Shown here: one piece after another, positions 17,829 to 26,135 of the stretch
How positions within the stretch are numbered: position 1 is the first letter of the stretch
Layout: each line of letters starts with the position of its first letter
Source of the DNA: Protofrankia sp963555925
GTDB taxonomy: Bacteria > Actinomycetota > Actinomycetes > Frankiales > Frankiaceae
Direction of reading: 5' to 3'
Assembly (NCBI GenBank): GCA_963555925.1
Contig: CAUVXJ010000048.1
Location: forward strand, 62,001-126,000
DNA length: 64,000 bases
Translations under genes and position numbers: made by a program
The notes under the pieces: model-generated
What the model was told of the DNA's origin: nothing
Seen by the model: the letters and a program-made list of their open reading frames with translations, nothing else
Database searches by the model: none

Positions 17829-17932
17829 GGCCGAAGGCCGCGCGAACAAACCATCCTCGCGCGGCCTTTGGCCCAAGCAACCTGTCAGGCCTCCGGCCGC
17901 GCGAACAAACCATCCTCGCGCGGCCTTTGGCC
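17829..17932. terminator. Tandem hairpins after bldC (conserved-loop family)
   Basis: Two hairpins, 17829-17873 and 17889-17932, with the same 9-bp GC stem, identical loop AACAAACCATCCT and flanking GGCC/GGCC pairs that extend the stem after a 3-nt interruption. They lie between convergent genes (bldC + and the flavoprotein -) and probably terminate both. The loop belongs to the family noted at 2.9, 21.0, 44.5, 49.7 and 51.2 kb. Confidence 0.75.
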
Positions 17933-17940
17933 GGGGGTCA

Positions 17941-19149
17941 TCAGGCGCGGCCTTTGAGCAGCAGATTCCAGTACATCAACGGCAGGCCGTAGCGCTTGAG
18001 ATACCACATGTCGCGGCGTTCCCGCTGGGAATTGATCAACCATGGGGGAAACGTCGGATGGGGACGCATGGTGTAGTCGAACTCGGCCAGCAGCATCTTG
18101 TTCCGTGCAGTGGTCAGCGGACATGACGCGTACCCGTCGTACTGTCGCACGGCAGGTTGGCCGTTCATGACCGACAGTAGGTTCGCGACGACGACAGGCG
18201 CCTGCTTGCGGATGGCCGCGCCGGTCTTGGCATTGGGCGAGCTGCTGGCATCCCCGAGGGAGAACACGTTGGGGTAGCGAGTGTGTTGCATCGTGTGCTT
18301 GTCGACACTGACATACCCGGCCAGGCTGGTTGGGTCCGCCAACGGACTTCTCTTGATCCAGTCTGGTGCGCTCTGCGGGGGGACGAGATGCATCAGATCA
18401 TAGCCGATGTCGTCGGTGACACCGGTGGCATGGTCGATGACGACAGCACGACGCGATTCGGGGTCGACCTCGGTGAGTTCGCTGTTGAGGCGGACCTCGA
18501 TGCGGTAGCGGGCCACGACCGTCGCCAGCACATCGGCGAACTCCGGCACACCGAACAGAGCGGGGGTGGGCAGCACGAGTACGACCCGGATGTCGTCGAG
18601 GACACCCTGCCCGCGCCAGTAGTCGCAGGCCAGGTACGCGATCTTCTGAGGTGCGCCGCCGCACTTGATCGGCCCGGCGGGCATGGTGAACACGGCGGTG
18701 CCCGACCGCAGCGAACGGATCATCTCCCAGGTCTTCGGCGCGAGCTCATAGGTGTAGTTGCTCGACACCCACGGTGTGGTGACCGCCTCTCCCATGCCGG
18801 GGATCGTCGTCCAGTCGAGTTGGATGCCCGGGCAGACGACGAGATGATCATAGCCGATCCGTGCGCCGCCGCCGGTGGTGACGATCTGATTGTCGGTGTC
18901 GATCGTCTCGGCGCGGTCGCGGACCCAGACGACGCCGGCGGGCATGACGCGGGCCTGCGGGCGGGCGCTGCTCGCAAGAGGTGCGCACCCGCCCCCGACG
19001 AGGGTCCACAGCGGCTGGTAATAGTGGGTTTCGGCCGGGTCGATGATGCCGACGTCGGCGCTACCGGCGCGGCGTAGGCGGGCCGCGACGGAGATTCCGG
19101 CACTTCCCCCGCCGATGATGAGCGTGGTGTGGTGGCTGGTCGTATCCAT
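17941..19149 (-). CDS. Sulfide:quinone-oxidoreductase-like flavoprotein
   Basis: 402-residue FAD protein. The N-terminal dinucleotide fold TLIIGGGSAGISVAARL is followed by DPAETHYYQPLWTLVGGG, characteristic of SQR enzymes. Redox-cysteine candidates: VVCPGI (about 104), IKCGGAPQKIAYLACDYW (about 163) and YASCPLTT (about 342); the second FAD motif is VFSLGDASS. SQR oxidises sulfide to polysulfide and passes electrons to the quinone pool at the membrane. The C-terminal MWYLKRYGLPLMYWNLLLKG is the expected membrane-binding helix. The ATG at 19149 follows AAGGGA; a longer frame to 19335 lacks support. Divergent from an MFS exporter. Confidence 0.87.
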   Translation of the reverse strand: MDTTSHHTTLIIGGGSAGISVAARLRRAGSADVGIIDPAETHYYQPLWTLVGGGCAPLASSARPQARVMPAGVVWVRDRAETIDTDNQIVTTGGGARIGYDHLVVCPGIQLDWTTIPGMGEAVTTPWVSSNYTYELAPKTWEMIRSLRSGTAVFTMPAGPIKCGGAPQKIAYLACDYWRGQGVLDDIRVVLVLPTPALFGVPEFADVLATVVARYRIEVRLNSELTEVDPESRRAVVIDHATGVTDDIGYDLMHLVPPQSAPDWIKRSPLADPTSLAGYVSVDKHTMQHTRYPNVFSLGDASSSPNAKTGAAIRKQAPVVVANLLSVMNGQPAVRQYDGYASCPLTTARNKMLLAEFDYTMRPHPTFPPWLINSQRERRDMWYLKRYGLPLMYWNLLLKGRA

Positions 19150-19394
19150 GGGCAGCATCCCTTTTGCACCGACAGGTGGGGTCAGGCCGGATCGGTGATG
19201 ATGGGCGGGCCGACGATCAGACGCGTGCGGCGCAGCCGTCGCTCCTCCCGCAATGATCATAGCAGCGTCGACCATTCTGCCGGGCGTTCGTGGCGCCCGG
19301 TTCAGATCAGCGACGGCTCCGGAACGGATCGCCATGATAAGCTTGTATGCAACAACAAATTTGCGCTACTCGCAGATGGAAAGGTCAGCGCTTC
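19150..19394. promoter_or_regulatory. Divergent promoter region between SQR-like and MFS genes
   Basis: 245 bp. An AT-rich island AAGCTTGTATGCAACAACAA (about 19341-19360) just before the MFS start is the likely promoter or operator for the exporter. No repressor gene is adjacent. Confidence 0.45.
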
Positions 19395-20915
19395 ATGACT
19401 GCCACCATCGAGGCGCCGCCCCCGGAATCAGTGTCGGCACCGAACGCAGGCAGCACCCCCTACTCGCACCGGCAGATCATGGTGATCATGTCCGGGCTGA
19501 TGCTCGGCGTGCTCCTCGCGGCTCTCGATCAGACAATCGTCTCGACTGCACTCACCCGGATCAGCCAGGACTTCCACCGACCCGACCTGTACAGCTGGGT
19601 CGTGACCTCCTACCTGCTGACCTCAACGGCGAGCACCCCGCTGTACGGCAAGCTAGGTGATCTCTACGGCAGAAAAACAATCTTTCAGATCGCGGTCGTG
19701 ATCTTTCTGTTGGGGTCGGCGCTGGCCGGCCTCAGCCAGAGCATGCTCCAGTTGATCGTATTCAGAGGCGTACAGGGCGTGGGTGCCGGCGGCCTGATCT
19801 CACTGGCACTCGCGATCATCGGCGACATTATCGCACCGCGTCAACGAGGCAGGTACCAGGGCTACTTCGGAGCGGTGTTCGGTGCCGCCAGCATCCTCGG
19901 CCCGCTGATCGGAGGCTTCCTGGTCGACCAGGCGTCCTGGCGCTGGGTGTTCTACGTCAACATCCCCCTCGGCGTCTTCACGCTCATCGTCATCCAGAGG
20001 GTATTGACGATCACCTATGCGCACCGCACGGTACGTTTGGACGTGTTCGGAGCCCTGCTGCTGGTCAGCGGGGTGTCGCTGTTCCTGATCGCCGTGCAGG
20101 ACGCCGGGCAACAGGCACGGATCACCGAGACGATCTGGATCCTCGCCGGTATCGGGCTCGCGCTGATCGTCGGCTTCCTCGGCTGGGAACGGCGGGCGGC
20201 CGAACCGATACTGCCCCTGCGGTTGTTCGGCAACGCGGTCTTCCGCGTGACCAGCGCGCTGTCACTCGTCACCGGCGCGGTGATGTTCGGCGCCGTCATC
20301 TTCCTGCCGCAGTACCTGCAGTTGGCGCGCGGCATCAGCCCCACCCTGTCGGGTCTGCGACTACTTCCGCTGCTCGCCGGCATGATCGTCACCACGATCG
20401 GCGCCGGGCGGCTGGTGACGAAACTGGGCCGATACAAAATCTTCATCGTCGTCGGCACCGGGGTCATGACGGTGGGCATAGCCCTGCTCGCCCTCATCCG
20501 CCTGGACACCAACGGCTGGGTCCTCTCCGCCATGCTGTTCGTCGTCGGCGCCGGCCTGGGCCTGTTCATCCAGAACACCGTCCTGGCCACGCAGAACGGT
20601 GTCGGCATCGCTGATCTCGGCACCGCAACCTCGGCCGTCATGTTCCTGCGGACACTCGGTGGCGCGGTCGGTGCCTCCAGCCTGGGCGCGATCATCATCG
20701 CCTACCAGCGCTCGCATCTGGTCGGCGACATCGAACACTACGGCCCCCATGACGGACCGCTGCAGACGTTCGTCCATGGAATGGACCGCGCCTACCTGTG
20801 GGCGGTTCCGGTCGGACTCACCGCCTTCGCTCTTTCGTTCTTCCTCCGGGAACAGAGGCTGCGCACCACCGCCGCCACCAGCGCGCGCACCGCTACCGTC
20901 GAAGCCCCGGAATAG
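19395..20915 (+). CDS. DHA2-family (EmrB/QacA) MFS drug exporter
   Basis: 506 residues, 14 predicted helices. Motif D1 LAALDQTIVSTALTRI, motif A GKLGDLYGRKTIFQ, motif C GAASILGPLIGGFLVD and WRWVFYVNIPLGVFTL are diagnostic of the 14-helix proton-antiport family that exports hydrophobic drugs or lipids. The ATG at 19395 was preferred; AAGGTCAG lies 7 nt upstream. Codons before it belong to the AT-rich promoter. Divergent from the SQR-like gene, convergent with the peroxiredoxin gene. Confidence 0.93.
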   Translation: MTATIEAPPPESVSAPNAGSTPYSHRQIMVIMSGLMLGVLLAALDQTIVSTALTRISQDFHRPDLYSWVVTSYLLTSTASTPLYGKLGDLYGRKTIFQIAVVIFLLGSALAGLSQSMLQLIVFRGVQGVGAGGLISLALAIIGDIIAPRQRGRYQGYFGAVFGAASILGPLIGGFLVDQASWRWVFYVNIPLGVFTLIVIQRVLTITYAHRTVRLDVFGALLLVSGVSLFLIAVQDAGQQARITETIWILAGIGLALIVGFLGWERRAAEPILPLRLFGNAVFRVTSALSLVTGAVMFGAVIFLPQYLQLARGISPTLSGLRLLPLLAGMIVTTIGAGRLVTKLGRYKIFIVVGTGVMTVGIALLALIRLDTNGWVLSAMLFVVGAGLGLFIQNTVLATQNGVGIADLGTATSAVMFLRTLGGAVGASSLGAIIIAYQRSHLVGDIEHYGPHDGPLQTFVHGMDRAYLWAVPVGLTAFALSFFLREQRLRTTAATSARTATVEAPE

Positions 20916-20932
20916 CCAGATCCCCGGGATAA

Positions 20933-20956
20933 CAGCGCCCGGCAATAGGGGCGCGC
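20933..20956. mobile_element. MITE end fragment
   Basis: After TAA (20930-20932) comes CAGCGCCCGGCAATAGGGGC, matching the inverted repeat of the 56-kb MITE except at its first base; homology then fades. It lies just after the MFS exporter stop. Confidence 0.6.
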
Positions 20957-20982
20957 CCGTCCGCTAGCGACCCGGGGACTTC

Positions 20983-21028
20983 GGCCTCCGGCGATGCGAG
21001 AAGAACCACGATCGCATCGCCTTCGGCC
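20983..21028. terminator. Hairpin between MFS exporter and peroxiredoxin (conserved-loop family)
   Basis: 9-bp stem GGCGATGCG / CGCATCGCC (20990-20998 with 21013-21021), loop AGAAGAACCACGAT, and outer GGCC/GGCC pairs as in the bldC hairpins. The stem sequence differs from the other members while the loop is kept. Convergent-gene terminator position. Confidence 0.75.
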
Positions 21029-21030
21029 CT

Positions 21031-21480
21031 TTACGCGGCGTCGGCGCGCAGCGCGGCCAGGGCGGCGTCGGCGTGCCGGCTCATGGACAGCTCGGAGTCG
21101 ATGCGCGCAATCACCGTGCCGTCCGTGCGCAGGACGAACGTGGCGCGCTTGTTCGGGCCCACCTTGCGCCGGACGCCGAACGCCTGCGCGATCGTCCGGT
21201 CGGTGTCGGCGACCAATGGAAAGCCGAGCGAATGCTTCGCACTGAACGCGGCCTGCTTGGCGACGTCGTCAGCGCTGATCCCGACGATGCCGGCGCCCAA
21301 CGCGGCGAACTCACCGGCCAGGTCGCGGAAATGACAACTTTCCTTGGTACAGCCGTACGTCATCGCCGCCGGATAGAAGAAGACCACCAGCGGCCCCTTG
21401 GTCAGCAGACCGGCCAGGCGCAGCTCCGCACCCGTCTCATCGACACCCGACAGATCCCCGACCCGATCCCCGATATCCAT
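21031..21480 (-). CDS. bcp: Thioredoxin-dependent peroxiredoxin, Bcp/PrxQ type
   Basis: 149 residues. Thioredoxin-fold peroxidase that reduces H2O2 and organic hydroperoxides. Peroxidatic Cys44 in PAAMTYGCTKESCHFRD with the resolving Cys49 five residues later, the atypical two-Cys PrxQ arrangement. The following motif IVGISADDVAKQAAFSAKH and the C-terminal RATFVLRTDGTVIARID are typical. The usual TPGCT is TYGCT here. The ATG at 21480 has GAGG 8 nt upstream; ATG 21501 is an alternative. It carries dyad promoter copy 3. Confidence 0.92.
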   Translation of the reverse strand: MDIGDRVGDLSGVDETGAELRLAGLLTKGPLVVFFYPAAMTYGCTKESCHFRDLAGEFAALGAGIVGISADDVAKQAAFSAKHSLGFPLVADTDRTIAQAFGVRRKVGPNKRATFVLRTDGTVIARIDSELSMSRHADAALAALRADAA

Positions 21481-21563
21481 GCGACAATCCTCACTTCTCA
21501 TGGGATGAGACGTATGACACGCTACCGGACCCGAGATCGGGATGCGCCTGCCGTACGGATCTC

Positions 21564-21606
21564 AAGATCCAATCGGCGGCAAAAGGCCGTCAACACTGTT
21601 GACTAA
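21564..21606 (-). promoter_or_regulatory. Dyad promoter, copy 3 (upstream of peroxiredoxin)
   Basis: Dyad GTCAACACTGTTGAC at 21589-21603 with minus-strand -35 TTGACG, 17-nt spacer and GGATCT as -10, about 85 nt before the ATG at 21480. The dyad abuts the MITE remnant that starts at 21607. Confidence 0.65.
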
Positions 21607-21648
21607 AAATGCCCGGCAACAGGAGCGTGAATCAAGGAGCGGAATGTC
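21607..21648 (+). mobile_element. MITE remnant overlapping a kinase-like gene's 3' end
   Basis: TGCCCGGCAACAGGAGCGTG followed by AATCAAGGAGCGG matches the left end of the 56-kb MITE (GAGTGCCCGGCAATAGGGGC, then GTGGATCAAGGAGCGGGG), preceded by TAA (21604-21606). The stop codon and last codons of the minus-strand gene at 21632 are written in this sequence. Confidence 0.65.
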
Positions 21649-22576
21649 GATCGCGCCAGTCATCAAGGGGCACCGTCGTGGGATGTGAACCCGCACCGGA
21701 TCGCAGGTACCGATACCAGACAAGCGCTGCCGGCCGGGCACGCGGATCGTCGGCGAGGCTTGCCCGTACGAGGTTCACGCCGGTGCGATCCAGCACACCG
21801 TCGACGGCGTCCGGCGCGACGTCCGGCGTGACCACTCGGCCGGGCACGAGGATGCGGGCGATGAACAAACCGAGCTTGAACAAATCGGAGCTGATGGACT
21901 GCGGCTCGTGCAGTGCCGGCGGGAAGAAGTCCGGCGTATGCCCCTGATCGACGACGGGGGCGCTACCGACCTTGCGCACGGCGTCGCAGTCCACTAAAAG
22001 CACATCCGGTGTCGGTCGCAGCCGGTAGAGGACGTTGCGGGCGGAGATGTCACCGAAGACGATGTTCTGCTTATGCAGGTACGCCACGAGAAAGGCCAGC
22101 CGCAGGCACAGCCACCAGCGCTGCGCGCGGTTCGGGAACGCCAGGCCGCGTGTGCGTAACTCGGCGGGGCCCACGAACAACGATCGCGCCTCGTTCGGTT
22201 GGCGCTCCGGCGGTCCCGGCGGTGTCGCGAACACCTGGAAGAAGGCATCGGGTATGAGTCGCATCACAACCCCGGCCACTCTTGCTCGGGCGGGAGCGTC
22301 TGCATTGTCGACCACGATCGCAAGCGGCCAGGTCAGGTGGGTGTCAAACCACAGTTGCTGCTCTGCCGGCACAGCCAGCCGCAATGCGATGATGTTGGCC
22401 AGACCCTGCGGCGGTACCCGCCCGACGACGGAGTGATATTCCTTGTAGACGAGCGGCACCGCCACGCCGGGAAGATCGAAGTCAGGCAGCCGGTAAATGC
22501 GTGCCTGGCCTCCTCTGGCCAACTGCTCGACCCGGCCGAGTCGTTCCCGCGCGACGGCGGCATCCTGCCATCTCAT
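21632..22576 (-). CDS. Kinase-like protein of the TerY-P cluster (second kinase)
   Basis: 314 residues with a diverged protein-kinase fold. Glycine-loop-like LARGGQARIYRLPDF and Lys in VPLVYKEYHSVVG; an unusually long insert before the catalytic loop IVFGDISARNVLYRL (Asp and Asn kept, HRD changed to FGD); metal motif LLVDCDAVRKVG (DFG replaced by DCD). The same FGD/DCD pattern is seen in kinases of vWA-PP2C-kinase triads, which are inferred to phosphorylate vWA partners. Last gene of the six-gene cluster, 9 bp after the vWA gene. Its final residues RHSAP and stop derive from a MITE remnant, so the original C-terminus may be lost. Confidence 0.8.
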   Translation of the reverse strand: MRWQDAAVARERLGRVEQLARGGQARIYRLPDFDLPGVAVPLVYKEYHSVVGRVPPQGLANIIALRLAVPAEQQLWFDTHLTWPLAIVVDNADAPARARVAGVVMRLIPDAFFQVFATPPGPPERQPNEARSLFVGPAELRTRGLAFPNRAQRWWLCLRLAFLVAYLHKQNIVFGDISARNVLYRLRPTPDVLLVDCDAVRKVGSAPVVDQGHTPDFFPPALHEPQSISSDLFKLGLFIARILVPGRVVTPDVAPDAVDGVLDRTGVNLVRASLADDPRARPAALVWYRYLRSGAGSHPTTVPLDDWRDRHSAP

Positions 22577-22585
22577 GACATACGC

Positions 22586-23296
22586 TCAGAATCCGCTGTC
22601 CGGATCGATCCAGGTCTCGGGCGGATCGACGATGACCGTGTCAAGTGCGTGAACGTCGGTCTCATCGATCACAACCATCTCCTGGTGGCCCGAGGCCACG
22701 ACGCTCCGCACGATGATCTCAGTCAGGTTCTTTATCGCACTTTCCGGGCTGGCCAGCCTGCTTTGTATGAACAATGGCACTGTCGGGGCCGGATGCGCCA
22801 GCGCTCGCATGATATCGGGATTCGAGTCGGCGACGGCACAGGGAATGATGTTCGGCGTGCTCTGACACTCCCGCAGCAGAGCGGCGAATGCAGCCTCCCA
22901 CGCGCCGGGGGGGTCGTCGAAGGGTTCGCCGTCGCTGAGAAAGAACACGCCGGGTCGGCCCACGGCGAAACCGTCGGCCTCCAGTTGGCGGCAGTCGCGG
23001 TCGACGGTGGCCCGCAACAGATTGAAGGCGGGCGCATATCGGGTGCCGTCATCGCGGCACGCCAGGAGGGGCAGCGTCGCCGTATTGAGAAGATCGCACA
23101 GTGGAAGCACCGTGCGGCTGCCGCCGGCAAAATCGATCACACCCACCCGAACCCGCGCAGCGGCGACCGAATCGTGAGCCAGCGCCTCCCCAATCCGTCG
23201 CAGAATGAGATTCGCCGTGTTCAGCCGCGGCCCGTCCATCGACTGCGAGACGTCTACGACGAGGTAGAAAGGAATCAAGGTGGTTCGACCGTACAC
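22586..23296 (-). CDS. vWA-domain protein, TerY-like (second copy)
   Basis: 236 residues, essentially one von Willebrand A domain. MIDAS motif FYLVVDVSQSMDGPRLNTAN (DxSxS), the second metal residue in the conserved Thr position near GTRYAPAFNLL, and FFLSDGEPFDDPPGAW (the third MIDAS Asp). TerY-type proteins are metal-dependent protein scaffolds found with PP2C and kinase partners in tellurite/stress and conflict-type loci. Situated 65 bp after the zinc-ribbon kinase gene and 9 bp before the second kinase-like gene. ATG at 23296. Confidence 0.88.
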   Translation of the reverse strand: MYGRTTLIPFYLVVDVSQSMDGPRLNTANLILRRIGEALAHDSVAAARVRVGVIDFAGGSRTVLPLCDLLNTATLPLLACRDDGTRYAPAFNLLRATVDRDCRQLEADGFAVGRPGVFFLSDGEPFDDPPGAWEAAFAALLRECQSTPNIIPCAVADSNPDIMRALAHPAPTVPLFIQSRLASPESAIKNLTEIIVRSVVASGHQEMVVIDETDVHALDTVIVDPPETWIDPDSGF

Positions 23297-23361
23297 AGGC
23301 TACCTCCTTCTACCGATCTCGTGTGACCGGTCAGGCCGACACCGTGCTATCGGGTGGCGGG

Positions 23362-24495
23362 CTATCGGGTCGCGAGCAGAACGACTATCAATACAAGAAC
23401 CACCAGAGCTCCGACGACGAGAAGAACATCGGGGACCTTGGCACCGGGGGTGCCGGCAGGGCTGGCGGCGGGGCTCGACAGCAGTGGAAACGGATCGAAA
23501 CGCCCCGAGCCGGCCCGCCTGCACCAGGGGCATTCCGACAGATGCCCACTGTAGGTGTGGCCCGGCCGGTGTTGGCACGTCCGCACGTCGTCCCAGGCGA
23601 GGTCGAGCGCCTCGGCCCATTCCTGCGCGGCCGGACGCGTCCCGGCCGTGCCGTGCCCGGATCCGAACGTCTGGCGGGCCAGCGCGGCGACCGGTGGCGG
23701 AAGCACACCGGGCTCGATGGCCTCGGCCGGGACCTCGACCTCACTGGGCGCCGTCAGGACGGTGATGCCGTACTGGATGTTGGTCTCCGGTGACGGGTCG
23801 ACGTCCAGCGCCCGGACCGGAATGCCGTGAAACGGATGGTCACCGCACAGCAGCAGTTGGCATACGAGCACGGCGAGGGTGAACCGGTCCGTCTCGACGC
23901 TCTTGGGACCCGCAAGCTCCGGCAGCAGCTCGGGCGCAGCGTATTCCGGGGTGACGGTGTGGCAGGCGAAAACCTCTCCGTCGAAGGAGAACTGCAGCGA
24001 ATCGCAGTCGAGAAAGCTGATCAACCCGTCCGCTCGAACATGGATGTTGGATGGCGCGAGATCGCCCACCACAATTTCCTGATCATGCAGGATCGCGACC
24101 AGCTGGGCCAGATTACTGGCCACCCCCAGCAGGAATTTCCAGTCCTTGTCCGGGAATGCGGTCAGCCGGGTGCGGTGCTCAAGGAATGTACTCAGCGGAT
24201 GATGATCGGAACGGCGCATGACATAACCAAGAACCGCCCCGGTGGAATCGCGGGCGACATCCTGCGGCCACACCAGCCCCGGATGGCCGGAGGCGGGCTC
24301 GACGAACTGCGACGCGCGGAAGGCCCGCAGCATGTACTCAAGCCGGCGGCTACGCTCGGTGTCGGGCTCCCGGTAGATCTTCGCGGCCTGCCGGGAATCG
24401 GCATCCACGGCGTAGACGATCGACTCGGTTCCGCTGCCGAGAACGGTCGAGCAGGTCAGCCTGCGTCCGTTCACAAAAATCTCGGTCACGGACAC
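23362..24495 (-). CDS. Protein kinase with zinc ribbon and C-terminal membrane helix (TerY-P kinase)
   Basis: 377 residues. Kinase domain: LGSGTESIVYAVDADSRQAA (glycine loop) with Lys in AAKIY, catalytic loop IVVGDLAPSNIHV, metal motif SFLDCDSLQFSF, and a TPEYAAPELLPE substrate loop. Then a zinc-ribbon-type CQHRPGHTYSGHLSECPWC and a final hydrophobic helix VPDVLLVVGALVVLVLIVVL that should anchor it with the kinase in the cytoplasm. This kinase plus ribbon is the third member of the TerY-P triad (Anantharaman, Iyer and Aravind). The start overlaps the phosphatase gene by 10 bp. Confidence 0.88.
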   Translation of the reverse strand: MSVTEIFVNGRRLTCSTVLGSGTESIVYAVDADSRQAAKIYREPDTERSRRLEYMLRAFRASQFVEPASGHPGLVWPQDVARDSTGAVLGYVMRRSDHHPLSTFLEHRTRLTAFPDKDWKFLLGVASNLAQLVAILHDQEIVVGDLAPSNIHVRADGLISFLDCDSLQFSFDGEVFACHTVTPEYAAPELLPELAGPKSVETDRFTLAVLVCQLLLCGDHPFHGIPVRALDVDPSPETNIQYGITVLTAPSEVEVPAEAIEPGVLPPPVAALARQTFGSGHGTAGTRPAAQEWAEALDLAWDDVRTCQHRPGHTYSGHLSECPWCRRAGSGRFDPFPLLSSPAASPAGTPGAKVPDVLLVVGALVVLVLIVVLLATR

Positions 24496-25337
24496 AGGAC
24501 GGCCACCACCAGTGTCGTGTCATCCTGAGTCACATCGGTGACCGCCTCCCGTAACAGCAGCTGGACGAGGCCGGAGGCATCGAAGTGATCGTCGTCAAGC
24601 AGGCTGAGCACGGTGTCGATGACGGGCTCCCTGGCCACCGCCAGCCGGCCGTCGGAGTCGCGTCGCAGTGCGACCGGAATCAGACCGTCGGTCGATACGA
24701 ACACACCAGTGATCCACGGGTCGTAGACGGCATGCACCCGCACAGCCCGGCTCGTGTCCGAGGTGAGGAAGGCCGTCTGGCTGGCATGCTCGGCGTCGGC
24801 GGTTCCGGCGTCGAGCAGATGCAGATTGGTCTGTCCCCCGTCCCCGGTGCGGATGACGATGAAACCGTCCCCGATACTCAGGTAGCCGATGACGGGATGC
24901 GCAAGCACGACGACCGTCAACGTCGTCGCGAACTCGCCGACATGCGCCGCGCCGGCGACCGCGGTGACGACCCGATGGAACTCGGTGACGATGTCCTCAT
25001 GTACCGCGGCCAGCAGCTGGCGCAGGTCGGGCGCGTTCGCGGGCCGGCCGCTGGTGTGGATCCGGTCGCGCACGAGACGGGTCGCGATGGCGACCGCGAG
25101 CCGGGAGCCCTCAGCTGATCGTGGTGCCGATCCGGCGCCGTCGGCCACCGCCAGGACATGGACGTCGGGCAGAGGCTCCCGGCTGTACAGGGCAAGATGG
25201 GCGAACGAATCCTCGCACCATCGCCCTTCCCGCACGTGTGAATATCCCTGGACGCTGGCTCCCCGGACCCGCCAGCGGTAGGGCCGGACGCGGCCCTCGT
25301 TTCGTCCCCTGGGTGCGGGTTGTGGGCGGGCGGTCAC
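24486..25337 (-). CDS. PP2C-family protein phosphatase (TerY-P cluster)
   Basis: 283 residues. Metal-dependent Ser/Thr phosphatase fold: CEDSFAHL (N-terminal Asp), LAVADGAGSAPRSAEGSRLA (core DGAG metal motif), EFATTLTVVVLA, YLSIGDGFIVIR (GDG motif), VFVSTDGLIPVAL (TDG) and the terminal QDDTTLVVAVL (DD). It probably reverses phosphorylation by the kinase encoded next, on the vWA proteins or the membrane partner. GTG at 25337 overlaps the preceding vWA stop (GTGA) and its own end overlaps the kinase start, so expression is tightly coupled. Confidence 0.9.
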   Translation of the reverse strand: MTARPQPAPRGRNEGRVRPYRWRVRGASVQGYSHVREGRWCEDSFAHLALYSREPLPDVHVLAVADGAGSAPRSAEGSRLAVAIATRLVRDRIHTSGRPANAPDLRQLLAAVHEDIVTEFHRVVTAVAGAAHVGEFATTLTVVVLAHPVIGYLSIGDGFIVIRTGDGGQTNLHLLDAGTADAEHASQTAFLTSDTSRAVRVHAVYDPWITGVFVSTDGLIPVALRRDSDGRLAVAREPVIDTVLSLLDDDHFDASGLVQLLLREAVTDVTQDDTTLVVAVLCP

Positions 25338-26116
25338 GCCTGCCTCGGTTGGTAGCCACGCAGCTTGTAGTTGGGATCCTCCACGCTTCGGTCCAGTTGC
25401 AGGAGGATGTCACTGAAATCAAACCGCCCGTAGATCATATTTCGCTCCGGCGCGAACTCACGCAGGGTTTCCTGGCCCTGGTCGTCAATGGGCGGAATGC
25501 CGATCGCGAAGAGCGCGAGTTTCTGAGCTGCCTCCAGCCCGCGGATCTCGCTCGCCAGTGGACGCCAGTCCGTCGTCGGTTTCCCCTCGTCATCGGTTGG
25601 CCTGCCATCGGTGACGAGCCAGACAAGTGGCCGCTTCCAGGTCACCTTTTCCTGGGCGAGCTGCCGCTTGCGCGCTTCGATGACCGAGATGCTGAGCCGG
25701 ACCGCCTCGACCAGCGGTGTCACGCCGTCGGCGATCAATGTCGGTGGCCGAAAACCGTCGGCGGGTACGAACGGCGTCCGGTCGCTACGCGGATCGAAGC
25801 TCTCGTCGCCGCGCCACTTGCGTACTCCCCCGGCACCGAAAGTGATGAGCGCGAACTCGGTGGTCGCCGCCATCTTCTCGCCACCGTGCATGCTGCGCGC
25901 CCAACCGGCGAGCGCGTCGTTGAGTCTTCCGATCGCCTCGCCGCGCATGGAATAGGAGGTGTCCATGCACAGGACCACAAGTACCCGATGGCTCGGCCGG
26001 GGAATAGGGATGCTACCGATGACGTCCCGCGGCTGGCGGCGGTCCGTCGCCCGGTCGGGGCTGCTGCGCGGAGCCATTGTCTGATTCGTCCCCGTTTCCA
26101 GTTCCTTCTCGTACAC
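25334..26116 (-). CDS. vWA-domain protein, TerY-like (first copy)
   Basis: 260 residues. MIDAS motif VLVVLCMDTSYSMRGEAIGR (DTSYS), Thr position in TLIADGVTPLVEAV and LVWLVTDGRPTDDEG as the distal Asp. FAPERNMIYGRFDFSDILLQ near the end is the TerY-type tail. It lies 19 bp behind the membrane protein gene and overlaps the PP2C gene by 4 nt. ATG at 26116; an internal ATG (26077) would still retain the whole domain. Confidence 0.9.
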   Translation of the reverse strand: MYEKELETGTNQTMAPRSSPDRATDRRQPRDVIGSIPIPRPSHRVLVVLCMDTSYSMRGEAIGRLNDALAGWARSMHGGEKMAATTEFALITFGAGGVRKWRGDESFDPRSDRTPFVPADGFRPPTLIADGVTPLVEAVRLSISVIEARKRQLAQEKVTWKRPLVWLVTDGRPTDDEGKPTTDWRPLASEIRGLEAAQKLALFAIGIPPIDDQGQETLREFAPERNMIYGRFDFSDILLQLDRSVEDPNYKLRGYQPRQA

Positions 26117-26135
26117 CCGGCGGACCCAGGTGGCT

